The notes under the pieces were generated by a model that saw only the letters and a list, made by a program, of their open reading frames with translations, ran no database searches and was not told the origin of the DNA. Of a stretch of 64,000 nucleotides of DNA, positions 8,815 to 17,796 are shown piece after piece (the stretch's first letter is position 1; each line of letters starts with the position of its first letter). This DNA comes from JAGOFO01 sp964522105. Lineage in GTDB: Bacteria; Myxococcota_A; UBA9042; DTJE01. The stretch spans positions 17,291-81,290 of the forward strand of contig CAZFVA010000015.1 in assembly GCA_964522105.1 (NCBI GenBank), written 5' to 3'. The translations under genes and the position numbers were made by a program.

Positions 8815-9684
8815 TCAGTTTCCGGCGCGGCGACCTGCGCCCCTTGTGATTTCCGGCCCGCGGTCCCGACATTCCGAATCATCTCGGGCGCACTGGAAGC
8901 GCACATGCATATGGGATCGGTGGGAAGGATCATTCATGATGACAGGTTCTTCACCACCCGGGAAATAGCGTAGATAAAATGCATCTTCAGGTCTGGATTC
9001 CACAACCTTTCTGACGGCCGATATCGGCCCCCAGTTCATGAATACGTATTCAAGGCTCTTCTTGTCCAGAAAACACTTCAAAAGCCACCACTGCTTTTCT
9101 GCATCAAGATTTCTGGAATTGGCGCGGGTGTTGAAAAAACCTTCGGTCTGGGGCGGGTCAGTGATGTAGCCAAGGTCAATATCGCGGCCGCTGCGGTGTG
9201 ACCGGTGTCCTGCCAGACGACCACCGCCACGCCTTGAAAGGTCGCCGACACTTATATCAGGGCCGTCCGCAAACTGACTTCTGTACCTGCACAGACAGTC
9301 AGATACATCAGCAACCGTTTCGCGGGTTCCAAACGTATGAACGCGCTTCGAAGACAATGCCCACCCGCAGCCGTGCCCGTCACCATTCGAATCCAGGTTG
9401 ACGCCGCTGCGCAGACCGCCACGCCATGGAAATCCGATGGAACCGGGCCGCCTGTCGCGGCAGTAAACTATCCGCTGGCCTTCAAAGAGGGCGCCGCTTT
9501 CATCAAGGCTGTTCCACATTTTAAGATCGTCAGCCGGGATTCGAAGCCTGCTGGAAACTTGTCTGACATTTCTTTCATGCGGATGGACGAACGTCATTTC
9601 GTACCGCCAGCCGGCGGCACAAGGATTTTCCGGGATGGTCATCGCCGTGGAGGCGACAATTAATGCTATTAATAGTGGTGTCAC
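8815..9684 (-). CDS. mepA: penicillin-insensitive murein endopeptidase (MepA/M74-like) with N-terminal LysM-like region
   Basis: Predicted periplasmic zinc peptidase cutting peptide cross-links in peptidoglycan. A signal peptide covers about the first 20 residues. Residues 27-75 resemble a LysM-type binding segment (RQVSSRLRIPADDLKMWN and a following EGQRIVYC). The M74 zinc motifs are present: GHRSHRSGRDIDLGY at 159-173 and SHRSHMHVRF at 254-263. The start is GTG at 9684 with only a weak ribosome site. The LysM-like domain is unusual compared with enterobacterial MepA and would target the enzyme to the wall. The neighbouring upstream gene is exported too. Confidence 0.85.
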   Translation of the reverse strand: MTPLLIALIVASTAMTIPENPCAAGWRYEMTFVHPHERNVRQVSSRLRIPADDLKMWNSLDESGALFEGQRIVYCRDRRPGSIGFPWRGGLRSGVNLDSNGDGHGCGWALSSKRVHTFGTRETVADVSDCLCRYRSQFADGPDISVGDLSRRGGGRLAGHRSHRSGRDIDLGYITDPPQTEGFFNTRANSRNLDAEKQWWLLKCFLDKKSLEYVFMNWGPISAVRKVVESRPEDAFYLRYFPGGEEPVIMNDPSHRSHMHVRFQCARDDSECRDRGPEITRGAGRRAGN

Positions 9685-9828
9685 AACTTAATCAGTTCAG
9701 GCACTATCCTTTCGCAATCACTATCGTTTTTTCAATCTCAGGCCCGCTTTCACGCAGACACGAACGCTAACTGTAATAAAAAGTCACCCAAAAGTAAACC
9801 GGTCGGGGCATTTCGAAGGGAATCAACG

Positions 9829-10665
9829 TCAACGGGACGGGGTGGAATTACCAAGAAGAACGTGCACAGTTGATGTTTCACCGGGCACAATTCGAACACT
9901 GAAAGTTCTGGATGCGCCGCTTTTTCCGGTCACAACCACGTCGTGGGTACCGACCTTCAAATCCAGCGCACTGACAGGAAGCCTGACGCGATCCCATCCA
10001 TCTATAACTGCATATGAAGGCTCGGAAGCTGTCATCGCCATATAGCCAATCTGCTCGGCTGGATGAAACACATCCCTCATCGGCAGCGGATCCACCCGAT
10101 CGACGACGGCCTGTCTGGTTTCAGTCAGCAGACTGACAAGGGCCGGGCTCAAATCAATGGCAGGGGCGCTGATATGGAACCGGTACATCTGCGGTCCCCA
10201 GGCAGCCCAGAACTCGTATCTTGGCGTCGCGGCATCAGGTTTTGAATCGGCCGCACGCCCCTTGACCGCGTTGACAGGCGCAACCACAGACCACGCCCCC
10301 GCCTGCTTCAACTGCGAAATCACTTTGACGGCCGCGTCACCGTCCAGCAGCCTTACGCGCTCGCGTTGACCGGTCCTGCAGACAGTCTCTTTGACCATTG
10401 TCAGCACAACGGTCTTGCCACGAACGGTCACGTCATAATAGACGACCCTGAACGGCGACACTCCGCCATCCTTTGTAATCCTTATGAAGGAGCCATCCGG
10501 GGGCCACGTCGAATCGGCAGGCACCGTTTCAACGGCCGCAACCTCGGCAGCCTGTGCGCGACCGTCGGCAGGCGACGGAAAAACACCGCAGACCAGCACA
10601 CAGCAAAGAACAGCACCAGATATCAGGGCCTGTCTGTGAAATTTGGTTATAATCAGTTCCGCCAT
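9829..10665 (-). CDS. exported protein of unknown function
   Basis: Not recognised. The ATG at 10665 gives a signal peptide with a basic n-region (ITKFHRQ), a hydrophobic core and a probable cleavage near AQA/AE; a GTG 15 bp upstream is possible. The mature part (about 240 residues) looks beta-rich, with a C-terminal segment (LKVGTHDVVVTGKSG and following SVRIVPGETSTVHVLL) reminiscent of PEGA-like surface modules. Its start codon overlaps the divergent start at 10664 within the sequence CATG. Confidence 0.7.
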   Translation of the reverse strand: MAELIITKFHRQALISGAVLCCVLVCGVFPSPADGRAQAAEVAAVETVPADSTWPPDGSFIRITKDGGVSPFRVVYYDVTVRGKTVVLTMVKETVCRTGQRERVRLLDGDAAVKVISQLKQAGAWSVVAPVNAVKGRAADSKPDAATPRYEFWAAWGPQMYRFHISAPAIDLSPALVSLLTETRQAVVDRVDPLPMRDVFHPAEQIGYMAMTASEPSYAVIDGWDRVRLPVSALDLKVGTHDVVVTGKSGASRTFSVRIVPGETSTVHVLLGNSTPSR

Positions 10666-11305
10666 GAGAAAAGTCTTCACATTAATGGTAACGCTTCTTC
10701 TGACGACACCATTCGTCGGTGCTCAGAATACAGCACAGGCGGCTGAATTAACAGAATGTTCAGCAATCAGGGCGCCGTCTGCAACCGATCTGGAGCCCTG
10801 GTTTCGCGCATCGGCCTGGACTAATCCACTGAAAGCCTATGTCCGGGGTCTTTATCCGGCTGCGGCGACCCAGTTCAAATCGGCATGGGCAAAAGTCAAC
10901 GAAGAGCTTTCATCTTCATTTAATACAAACGACTGCAACTACGAAAAGGTCAACAGGGCTCTGGACAGGCGCGTATTCAAAGCGCCACCTGACGCCATAC
11001 CGCAGGAAGACCGCTTTGGAATGCCCCTGCCGGTTGCAATGGCGGCTGGTGACGCTGCGTGCAGAACCGGCGACCTGGAGTCTGCAATCGAATATCTGAA
11101 ACCGGCGGCAGAAGCCGGCAACGCTTCGGCCCTCGCCGCGCTTGTAACAATAGAGTCTTTCATAAGACCGGCAACGGCAGTGGCACGCGTAACCGACATT
11201 GCGGCATCGGCTTCCCCTGACGTTTCAGCGGCCGGGTGCCTGGCGTCGATTAAAGCCGGTCAGAAAAATGATGTGTGGTGCGGTAAATCCCGACTGGAGC
11301 CGTAA
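10664..11305 (+). CDS. exported alpha-helical (TPR-like) protein of unknown function
   Basis: The ATG at 10664 starts a standard signal peptide (MRKVFTLMVTLLLTTPFVGA, cleavage near AQA). A mature protein of about 185 residues follows with at least five cysteines (for example CSAIRA, CNYEK, CRTGD, GCLAS, WCGKS), which could form disulfides. Helical segments such as GDLESAIEYLKPAAEAGNASALAAL read like a TPR/Sel1 unit. A TATAAT at 10648-10653 lies only about 11 bp upstream of the ATG, so the message could be nearly leaderless. The stop overlaps the next start (TAATG), indicating coupling. Confidence 0.72.
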   Translation: MRKVFTLMVTLLLTTPFVGAQNTAQAAELTECSAIRAPSATDLEPWFRASAWTNPLKAYVRGLYPAAATQFKSAWAKVNEELSSSFNTNDCNYEKVNRALDRRVFKAPPDAIPQEDRFGMPLPVAMAAGDAACRTGDLESAIEYLKPAAEAGNASALAALVTIESFIRPATAVARVTDIAASASPDVSAAGCLASIKAGQKNDVWCGKSRLEP

Positions 11306-11520
11306 TGAAACTGGTCTATGCAACACCTGAAGACGATGCGCGGTACGCGAAAGACTGCGCACAATACAGGCTGGCGTGGAAATGCTGCGACTGCGCTCAC
11401 GTTGTCAGCGGGTCTGGAAGATGTTCACTTGAATATCCGAACCACGAACTGGCAAACGCTGAAAGCTTCGTCAGCCCTTCCGGCACATACGTATTCTGTA
11501 AACACTTTGAGTTGACATGA
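11305..11520 (+). CDS. small Cys-rich protein, 71 aa
   Basis: Not recognised. The ATG overlaps the upstream stop (TAATG), and the TGA overlaps the downstream ATG (ATGA), so it sits coupled inside a three-gene cassette. Cysteines at 18, 27, 28, 30, 40 and 65, plus His32, His47 and His67, could bind one zinc or an Fe-S centre. There is no signal peptide, so it should be cytosolic, unlike its upstream neighbour. It is too cysteine-rich and too tightly packed to be a chance reading frame. Alternatives are a zinc-ribbon adaptor or a substrate of the ATP-grasp enzyme encoded next. Confidence 0.7.
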   Translation: MKLVYATPEDDARYAKDCAQYRLAWKCCDCAHVVSGSGRCSLEYPNHELANAESFVSPSGTYVFCKHFELT

Positions 11521-12632
11521 ACACATTAACAAAAAGCCACGACCAGCAGGCCACGACCAGAATTCTTGTTACGGGCGCAGGCGGACCGGGTGCCGTGAAC
11601 CTGACCAGAAGCCTTATTGCTGCCCCCGGACCTGTTTTTACGGTCGGAACGGAAGCCAGCGAATACTACATTCATCTGGCCCTTACCGATGAAAGACTTC
11701 TGGTGCCTAGATGTTCCGACGAAGAAAACTACCTGAACGCGATTATCGAAATCTGCAAAAAGTTCAATATTGACCTGATCATGCCAAATTCCAGCATCGA
11801 GATGATGGTCCTGACAAAGCATCGGGCCAGGCTGCCTGCGAAGATGCGCGTGCCTCAGCTTCAGACACAGGAAATCTCGGCTTCAAAATGGCTTACCTGG
11901 AAAAAGTGGAAAGAGGCCGGAATTCCTGTCCCTGACACACTGCTTATTGAAACCCGCCAGGATGTCGAAAAGGCTTTTGACGTAATCAAATCAAACCCGA
12001 TCTGGTTCCGGGGCGCTGGAATTCCGGGACGGGGAATCGGTGGATCTGCCCTGCCTTGCCGCAAACCGGAAGAAGCGTTCGGCTGGATTGAATTTAATAA
12101 TGGCTGGGGCGGTTTCATTGCGTCTGAATTCCTGCCGGGCGACAACCTGACGTTCCTGGCCGTGTTCGACCGTGGCCGCCTGATGGCCAGTCAGGGCCGC
12201 AAACGCGACGCATATGTGATACCTCACGTAAGTCCCAGCGGCATAACAGGCGCCCCCGCCATCTGCCACACAATTACACGCGAAGACATCAACCAGCTTG
12301 GTGTACGCTGCATTCTGGAAATAGACCCGGTTTTCGACGGAGTAGCATTTGTTGATTTCAAGTGTGATGCCGATGGCAGACCGCGCCCGACCGAGATAAA
12401 TGCCGGCAGGTTCGGGACTACAAACCACTTCTACACTGCGGCCGGATTCAACTTCCCGTGGTTGCTTGTGCAGATGGCATTCGACAGGGCACACCGGGAC
12501 GCCAGCCGACTGTACAACGTGCTGCCTGACGACATTTACTGGATTAGAACGCTTGATGCCGGCCCGGCCCTGCTGCAGAAGATCGACGGCAAACTGTTAC
12601 CGTGGACACCGGTCATACACCCGCACCGCTGA
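11517..12632 (+). CDS. ATP-grasp family enzyme (carbamoyl-phosphate-synthase-like/PylC-like fold)
   Basis: Predicted ATP-dependent carboxylate-amine or carboxylate-thiol ligase, substrate unknown. The N-terminal pre-ATP-grasp domain has a Rossmann-type start (RILVTGAGGPGAVNLTRSL). It is followed by the ATP-grasp fold, with WFRGAGIPGRGIGGSA as the flexible ATP-binding loop, FIASEFLPGDNLTFLA in the B domain and the metal-binding DFKCDADGRPRPTEIN near residue 290. The 371-residue length fits stand-alone members such as PylC or CarB-like ligases. It overlaps the Cys-rich gene by four bases and ends convergently against gspN, 7 bp apart. The cassette genes give no clear pathway. Confidence 0.85.
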   Translation: MNTLTKSHDQQATTRILVTGAGGPGAVNLTRSLIAAPGPVFTVGTEASEYYIHLALTDERLLVPRCSDEENYLNAIIEICKKFNIDLIMPNSSIEMMVLTKHRARLPAKMRVPQLQTQEISASKWLTWKKWKEAGIPVPDTLLIETRQDVEKAFDVIKSNPIWFRGAGIPGRGIGGSALPCRKPEEAFGWIEFNNGWGGFIASEFLPGDNLTFLAVFDRGRLMASQGRKRDAYVIPHVSPSGITGAPAICHTITREDINQLGVRCILEIDPVFDGVAFVDFKCDADGRPRPTEINAGRFGTTNHFYTAAGFNFPWLLVQMAFDRAHRDASRLYNVLPDDIYWIRTLDAGPALLQKIDGKLLPWTPVIHPHR

Positions 12633-12639
12633 CCAGCAC

Positions 12640-14148
12640 CTATTCTTCTTCAGGTTCACCAGCCGGGGGCGGCATCCGACCAAGCTTTTCATAAAGAACG
12701 TCACGCGCACTTTGAACTGAAGCACTGTTAATTACCCGTGACTTTGCTGATTCCTCGTCTGTAGCCGCCGTAATGGTATTTGTCGGGTCTACCCCGGCGG
12801 CCCCGCGACCGCGTCTGGAAAACGGGGCAAGACTCTTGTTTTCGGCGCCACCTTCGTTCAACACAGGTTCGGGCTGCGCACCGGGTACTGCCCCGTCGCC
12901 GGCGTTATTATTGTTGTACATTGGATCGGGTACCGCCGGGACTTCCTCGACTGCAGGCGGTGGAACTACCTGCCGGACCGGCGCCGGACGAGGCCTGGCC
13001 GGTTGACGACGCGCCGGCTTTGGTGCCGACTCTTCGCCTTCTTCACCATCAATATCCTTTGCCGGAACCTTGAAATCACCGCCACGAACCGACGGCTTCT
13101 TCGGAATACAACTGGGCTTGTCAACTGTGCCGGTGCACATCAATCCAACGAACCTTCCTGAACGCGCCGAGCGCCATTTCGGGTCCATATCCAGCAATGT
13201 TTTCAAGAACTTATTAGGTTTCTCGTCAGATCCTTTTGACACCTTTTCATAAAATGCATCATCTATGGCAAAAGCAAGCTCGACTGTCATCTGACCTTTT
13301 GACACAGGTCGCCCCGGCATCAACCTGATCATCGAATTACCTTCGATCATCGCGCTGATGTCAGTACCGTCAATCTTCAGCTTTTCAAAATAGATAACGC
13401 GGCCGTCAGCGGCAGCACCGCCACGTCGACCACCCTTGAGCGCAGTTATATTGGACCGCTTGTCGATCACGATCGACGCTTCAAGGCGGCCCATCACAAT
13501 ATCAGTCAGGGCGATGGCTCCAGCCTGTTTTGTGTTCAGAACCGGCTTAACCGCGACAAGATTCTCGGCCGTAAGTTCAAACGTACCTTCACTGCCGCCA
13601 ATACCGGTTTCATTGTCCCAGAGCAGCTTTCCACTACCTGACTTGATAAGACCGGAAAGTGGCAACGGACCAAGCGGGAACCCTTCAGGCACTGGAAAAT
13701 CAACGATTTCTTCAATCTCGACAGAGACTGTGGCGGTCTCGGCCTTGACCTTGATCGGTCCCATATGACCGTCGCCGTCTTTAATTACAACCGACAGTGA
13801 CGGGCTTCCAAAAATCACGGAAAGCAGGCTCAAATCAACGTCAACCCGATCAAAATCAAAGCTTCGCGGCGTCTCGATTCTGCTTCCATCTGTCGCCTCG
13901 GTTACCGACGGGGGCAGAGCGGCGTGAAAACCAATTATGGACAGCGCACCAAAGCCGCCCGCACTGACCTCTTCAATCGAGAGGTTAATTCCCGACTGCG
14001 CCGCCTTCGATTCGATGTAGGAACGCAGCCTTTCTTCCGGCAGCGTGTACCCGATTGAAAACACAAAAACGACAAGCCCGAACAGAACAGCTCCAACTAC
14101 CTTGGAAACCTTCACTATCCGGGGATTCTTTATCCAGTCAATTGCCAT
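12640..14148 (-). CDS. gspN: type II secretion system protein GspN (long type)
   Basis: Bitopic inner-membrane component of the T2SS. A single TM segment (about residues 18-35, VVGAVLFGLVVFVFSIGY) is followed by a periplasmic beta-rich domain resembling the AsmA-like GspN fold, then a low-complexity Pro/Arg/Glu tail (from about 370). The tail includes a run of Asn (MYNNNN) and ends PPPAGEPEEE. It is the last gene of the operon and is placed by position and TM topology more than by motifs. At 502 residues it is about twice the enterobacterial GspN, mostly because of the tail. Confidence 0.85.
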   Translation of the reverse strand: MAIDWIKNPRIVKVSKVVGAVLFGLVVFVFSIGYTLPEERLRSYIESKAAQSGINLSIEEVSAGGFGALSIIGFHAALPPSVTEATDGSRIETPRSFDFDRVDVDLSLLSVIFGSPSLSVVIKDGDGHMGPIKVKAETATVSVEIEEIVDFPVPEGFPLGPLPLSGLIKSGSGKLLWDNETGIGGSEGTFELTAENLVAVKPVLNTKQAGAIALTDIVMGRLEASIVIDKRSNITALKGGRRGGAAADGRVIYFEKLKIDGTDISAMIEGNSMIRLMPGRPVSKGQMTVELAFAIDDAFYEKVSKGSDEKPNKFLKTLLDMDPKWRSARSGRFVGLMCTGTVDKPSCIPKKPSVRGGDFKVPAKDIDGEEGEESAPKPARRQPARPRPAPVRQVVPPPAVEEVPAVPDPMYNNNNAGDGAVPGAQPEPVLNEGGAENKSLAPFSRRGRGAAGVDPTNTITAATDEESAKSRVINSASVQSARDVLYEKLGRMPPPAGEPEEE

Positions 14149-14178
14149 TGGCAGCTCCAGTAATCCAGCCCTGAGGAC

Positions 14179-14832
14179 CTACTCAACCTTCCCTTCGCCT
14201 TCCTTGTACCTGTAAGTTGCAATGTTCACGGTAGCCCTGACGTGCGTCTTGTCATTGAACTTCCTGGACATTTCAACCTTGGTCACAAACAGAAGGCCAT
14301 CGCCTTTTTCAACCGCATCAAGGAACCTCATCAAATCACCCTGCGGGACTTCCTTGAACTCCAGAGCCTGTTCTTCCTGGACATAGCCGGAAGCTGTCTT
14401 CTTGCTCTTGGATTTTACGCCCTTCTTCGATTTAGTAAGGTCAACCGGCGTCTCGACCGTCTTACCTTCAAAAGAGACTATGTCAGAAAGTCTGGTCCCG
14501 AGCGCCCCTGGAATTTCATCTGTCAATTCAATAACTTTCAGAATCTCGTTGGCCATGACTCTGACGGATTCCTTATTGGCCTTGACCGCTTCCTCGACTG
14601 CCCGCCTTCTGGCCTGGTTTTCCAGATATGCCGGGGCCAGAGTCCGCAACTCGACCAGTTGCTTGCGGTCAGAATCGATTTCATCACGAATTGAAGTAAA
14701 TACGGCCGAAATACCGAACCACGCGCCCACTACCATAACAACCGCGACAGCCAGACCCAGAAGCGCGAAAAGTCTTCTTTCGCGGGCCGACATACGCCCC
14801 ATCATCGCAAAAAATGAATCCGCAATCTTCAT
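14179..14832 (-). CDS. gspM: type II secretion system protein GspM
   Basis: Inner-membrane platform protein that partners GspL. It has a short cytoplasmic N terminus with a basic stretch (MSARERR), one TM helix at about residues 21-42, a coiled-coil segment (RDEIDSDRKQLVELR onward) and a periplasmic ferredoxin-like domain. A Lys/Ser-rich stretch (TKSKKGVKSKSKK, about 134-146) interrupts the periplasmic domain. The 217-residue length is slightly above the common 160-180. Gene order between gspL and gspN supports the call. Confidence 0.86.
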   Translation of the reverse strand: MKIADSFFAMMGRMSARERRLFALLGLAVAVVMVVGAWFGISAVFTSIRDEIDSDRKQLVELRTLAPAYLENQARRRAVEEAVKANKESVRVMANEILKVIELTDEIPGALGTRLSDIVSFEGKTVETPVDLTKSKKGVKSKSKKTASGYVQEEQALEFKEVPQGDLMRFLDAVEKGDGLLFVTKVEMSRKFNDKTHVRATVNIATYRYKEGEGKVE

Positions 14833-14871
14833 CTATGACCTCCAGCCGACAACGGCAGGTTTCCCATGGAA

Positions 14872-16524
14872 TCACTCTTCAGTTTCAGAAGCCTCTTCCC
14901 TGGTTTCCACTGCCGCGTCACGCGCGCCTTTTTTCTGACTCTTATCCGCACAGTCAACATTCATTCTGACTGAAAACCGCTGCCAGCCCTGATGACGCTG
15001 AAACTGAATTCTTTCAGTACTTTCGGTCACGATCTCATGAAAACAGACGTCGCTTTTCAGGCGGTTGATCAGCTCATCAACCTTCTCGATTGATTCGGCT
15101 TCGCCCTTGAAAGATGCAAGTTTCGGTTCGACGCGGACACTTTCCAGTTCCATCGCATAACCGGGGTCTGCAGGGATCACTTCTTCAGCTTCAGCATTCT
15201 CGTCAGCAGCGGGGGTTACCTTGCTGCCGGCCGGACCTGATGCCACAAGGGCACGCGTAATCTTTTCCAGAGTCCCGACTCCAGTCCAGTTTGGAAACAG
15301 AGCCAGCTCCTCGCGGGCGCCGTAACGCACGGTCCTGACTGCGTCTTCAAAACTTTCTACTTCCTGTTCAATGATGGTCGCCGAAAAATCTCTCAACTCG
15401 GTCTCAATCGCCGTTCTGTCACTTAACAGACCGGCATACCTGACGCCAGCCCAGCCAACTCCAAGCACGGCAAACAAAATCGCTGAAACTATAAACAGAC
15501 CGGCTTTTTCCCGCAGAAGACCGGACGCCCCTTCGGACCCGAAGGCGCCCATACGTAAATTAAGGCTGCCCGGGACACTGCCTGCCGCCGCGCCCACTGC
15601 CAGCGCAACAACCCTTGTCATACCGGTGTCCAGGTTGCTGCAGTTTTCCGAACCCGGAATTCCAATCATGGCCGGATTAAGAACGCTGCAGTCCATCCCA
15701 AGCGACTCAGACAGAATTCCTGCAATGATTACAGCGTCTTTACCTGCAACATAAACCTGATTGACCGGGGCGCCGGCTTCCGATGCAGCGGCAGTACTTA
15801 AAAGCACCTCGCGCATGAAAGCCATGCCGATATCGCCGTTTTTGAAGATCGGGGAGTCAAGTCGAACTGCGCGGCAGAAGACAACCGACGCACCGCTGGA
15901 GATCATGATTTCGACCAGTTCGTCTTCTACCCAGATCACCATCAAATTCCGGCCACCGTCTTCACCGGCAGCCAGATAAGGAAGAAGGGCGGCCAGTTCC
16001 ACTGACTCCATGCCTACGCGGTCGGGATCCAGTCCGTCAGCCTTCTGCTTTTCAAGATACGCCGCAAAACTGTTCTGCTGAACACCGACGGCGATGACGT
16101 CCATGCTGTCGGGACCGGTGCGTTCAAAGTTCGTATGAAGGCTGACCTCGAGTCCAGTCGGAAGAGTGCCGCCAAGTTCAATCGGCAGGACCTCGGCGAT
16201 TCTGGACCTGTCCTTGAAAGGAAAACTGAGTCTGCGGATGAAGCCTTCATCACCTGGAAAAAGTACAACGACAGAGTCGGACGGACTGATACCAGGTACC
16301 AGCACGCGGTTCAAGGCCACGCCAACTGCCTCGAGCGGAACATCAGCGCCGGACTCCATGCTGTCGGAATCAGACTCGATATCCTGCCCGCGGGATCCCG
16401 GCCCCGTACATGCAAGATCAATATCCAGAACCATCTTCAGTTCGAACCGCCGCAGGCGGGTCTCGACGACGGCCGCCCGGACGTGCGATCCAGAACGTGT
16501 GACACCGATTACTCTGTGACCCAT
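14872..16524 (-). CDS. gspL: type II secretion system protein GspL
   Basis: Links the cytoplasmic ATPase GspE to the inner-membrane platform. The N-terminal part (about 1-330) has the actin-like/PilM-type fold expected of cytoplasmic GspL. It is followed by one TM helix (FIVSAILFAVLGVGWAGVRY, about 350) and a periplasmic domain with a predicted coiled coil. An Asp/Glu-rich and Ala-rich insertion (DENAEAEEVIPADPG) lies in the periplasmic part. The tail is basic then acidic (KKGARDAAVETREEASETEE). It sits 12 bp from the gspK start. Confidence 0.88.
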   Translation of the reverse strand: MGHRVIGVTRSGSHVRAAVVETRLRRFELKMVLDIDLACTGPGSRGQDIESDSDSMESGADVPLEAVGVALNRVLVPGISPSDSVVVLFPGDEGFIRRLSFPFKDRSRIAEVLPIELGGTLPTGLEVSLHTNFERTGPDSMDVIAVGVQQNSFAAYLEKQKADGLDPDRVGMESVELAALLPYLAAGEDGGRNLMVIWVEDELVEIMISSGASVVFCRAVRLDSPIFKNGDIGMAFMREVLLSTAAASEAGAPVNQVYVAGKDAVIIAGILSESLGMDCSVLNPAMIGIPGSENCSNLDTGMTRVVALAVGAAAGSVPGSLNLRMGAFGSEGASGLLREKAGLFIVSAILFAVLGVGWAGVRYAGLLSDRTAIETELRDFSATIIEQEVESFEDAVRTVRYGAREELALFPNWTGVGTLEKITRALVASGPAGSKVTPAADENAEAEEVIPADPGYAMELESVRVEPKLASFKGEAESIEKVDELINRLKSDVCFHEIVTESTERIQFQRHQGWQRFSVRMNVDCADKSQKKGARDAAVETREEASETEE

Positions 16525-16536
16525 AACAGTCCTCGA

Positions 16537-17787
16537 CTATTTCCCAGACTGGGAATCGCCTTCAGTTTTCAAACCACTGCCCTTATTCTGGCCCTGATCC
16601 ACCTTTGCAGACGAATCGAAGCCACGTTCCTTCCAGTAAACCCATGCAGTAGAACCGGCATCAATTACGGCGGTCATCTCATGGCCTGACTCATCGACCC
16701 AGCCCCTCGAAACAACCCTCAGGATATTGCTCTTCGTACCGACAGCAGCCTTCAAGGTCTCTGCATTAACCAGAATCATCTTATTCAATGGATCCGGTAA
16801 CTTTGACCAGAACGCCACAAACTCGGCAGCCGAATTAAACGGCGGCATATTGAGCTGGGATTTCATCTGACGACAAGTTTCCAGCAGGTACATCGCCTGG
16901 TCCATTATTGTACCCGGCGTCATGTAGTTATATCCGCAGACCTGTTCTTTTCCCGAAACCAGATTGTCACAAACGAGCGCCTTGATAAGGAAAGGGTCGG
17001 CTTCATTTATGTTTAACTTCTGGGTGTTATAAACCGTCATCATGTTACCGAACCTGCAGAAAAGGTCTTCAGTCATGCCTTCAACCATCAGCAGTTCGTC
17101 CACAGAATCCATTTTCGCGTTCCGCGCGCGGTAGCCAAATTTTGAATAATTCAGGTTTTCACCGGCTCCTGCCGCCGAAAGCACATTACCGTTCGAATCG
17201 ATGTCCGACCGCGAATCATCTGTATCTGACCAGTCAATGATATTAAGAATGACCTCAGCGGCCTTGCGGTCCATTCCCGTGACCGGTTCGTCATCAATCT
17301 GACCTGCAAGTATTGGATAAAGCTTGGAAAATATTTCCCGTTTTTCTTTATCAGTACTGCCGGCGTTCACGTTGACCCTGGAATCCTCGGGCACGACAAC
17401 GATTTCGAAACCGCCCTGATCGACCCCGACTCCGGTCACTCCACTCAGATTCATAAGGTCAAAACCAAGGAAATTCAGTGATGACGTTGTAAAGACATCA
17501 ACGAACTTCGGCGCGAATCGCCACAACTCAAGTCCTGCGGCCTTGCCGGAAAGCCCGAACGACGCGAGGGCCTGATCGACCATCTTCTGGGACGTAATTA
17601 CGAGTCTGGCTATCTCCATGCCCGATCTGGCGTGAAAATACGCCTGAACGCGCTTTTCCAGGTTCGAAGCCACACGGATGTCGACCCTTGAACGGTAGGT
17701 GAACTCGGACGAAAAAGCGGCCAGAATTGTCAGCCCGGTAAGGACGACAATCAGCGCGATTCCCCTGTTGTTCACACGACCTTTCAA
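16537..17787 (-). CDS. gspK: type II secretion minor pseudopilin GspK
   Basis: Large minor pseudopilin that caps the pseudopilus tip. The N terminus (NNRGIALIVVLTGLTILAAFSSEF) is the prepilin cleavage site, Gly then Ile, and hydrophobic helix. As in other GspK proteins the +5 Glu is absent, replaced here by Val. The globular region includes the helical-domain signature LNINEADPFLIKALVCDNL. The 416-residue length is within range for GspK with its inserted domain. The gene lies 9 bp from gspJ. Confidence 0.93.
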   Translation of the reverse strand: MKGRVNNRGIALIVVLTGLTILAAFSSEFTYRSRVDIRVASNLEKRVQAYFHARSGMEIARLVITSQKMVDQALASFGLSGKAAGLELWRFAPKFVDVFTTSSLNFLGFDLMNLSGVTGVGVDQGGFEIVVVPEDSRVNVNAGSTDKEKREIFSKLYPILAGQIDDEPVTGMDRKAAEVILNIIDWSDTDDSRSDIDSNGNVLSAAGAGENLNYSKFGYRARNAKMDSVDELLMVEGMTEDLFCRFGNMMTVYNTQKLNINEADPFLIKALVCDNLVSGKEQVCGYNYMTPGTIMDQAMYLLETCRQMKSQLNMPPFNSAAEFVAFWSKLPDPLNKMILVNAETLKAAVGTKSNILRVVSRGWVDESGHEMTAVIDAGSTAWVYWKERGFDSSAKVDQGQNKGSGLKTEGDSQSGK

Positions 17788-17796
17788 GTCACACCC

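Noticed and set aside
11305..12632. Cys-rich mini-protein plus ATP-grasp as a graspetide (omega-ester peptide) cluster
   Set aside because: The small protein has no repeated Thr/Ser-Asp/Glu core motif and no leader-like segment, and the ligase resembles CarB/PylC-type ATP-grasp rather than the graspetide subgroup.
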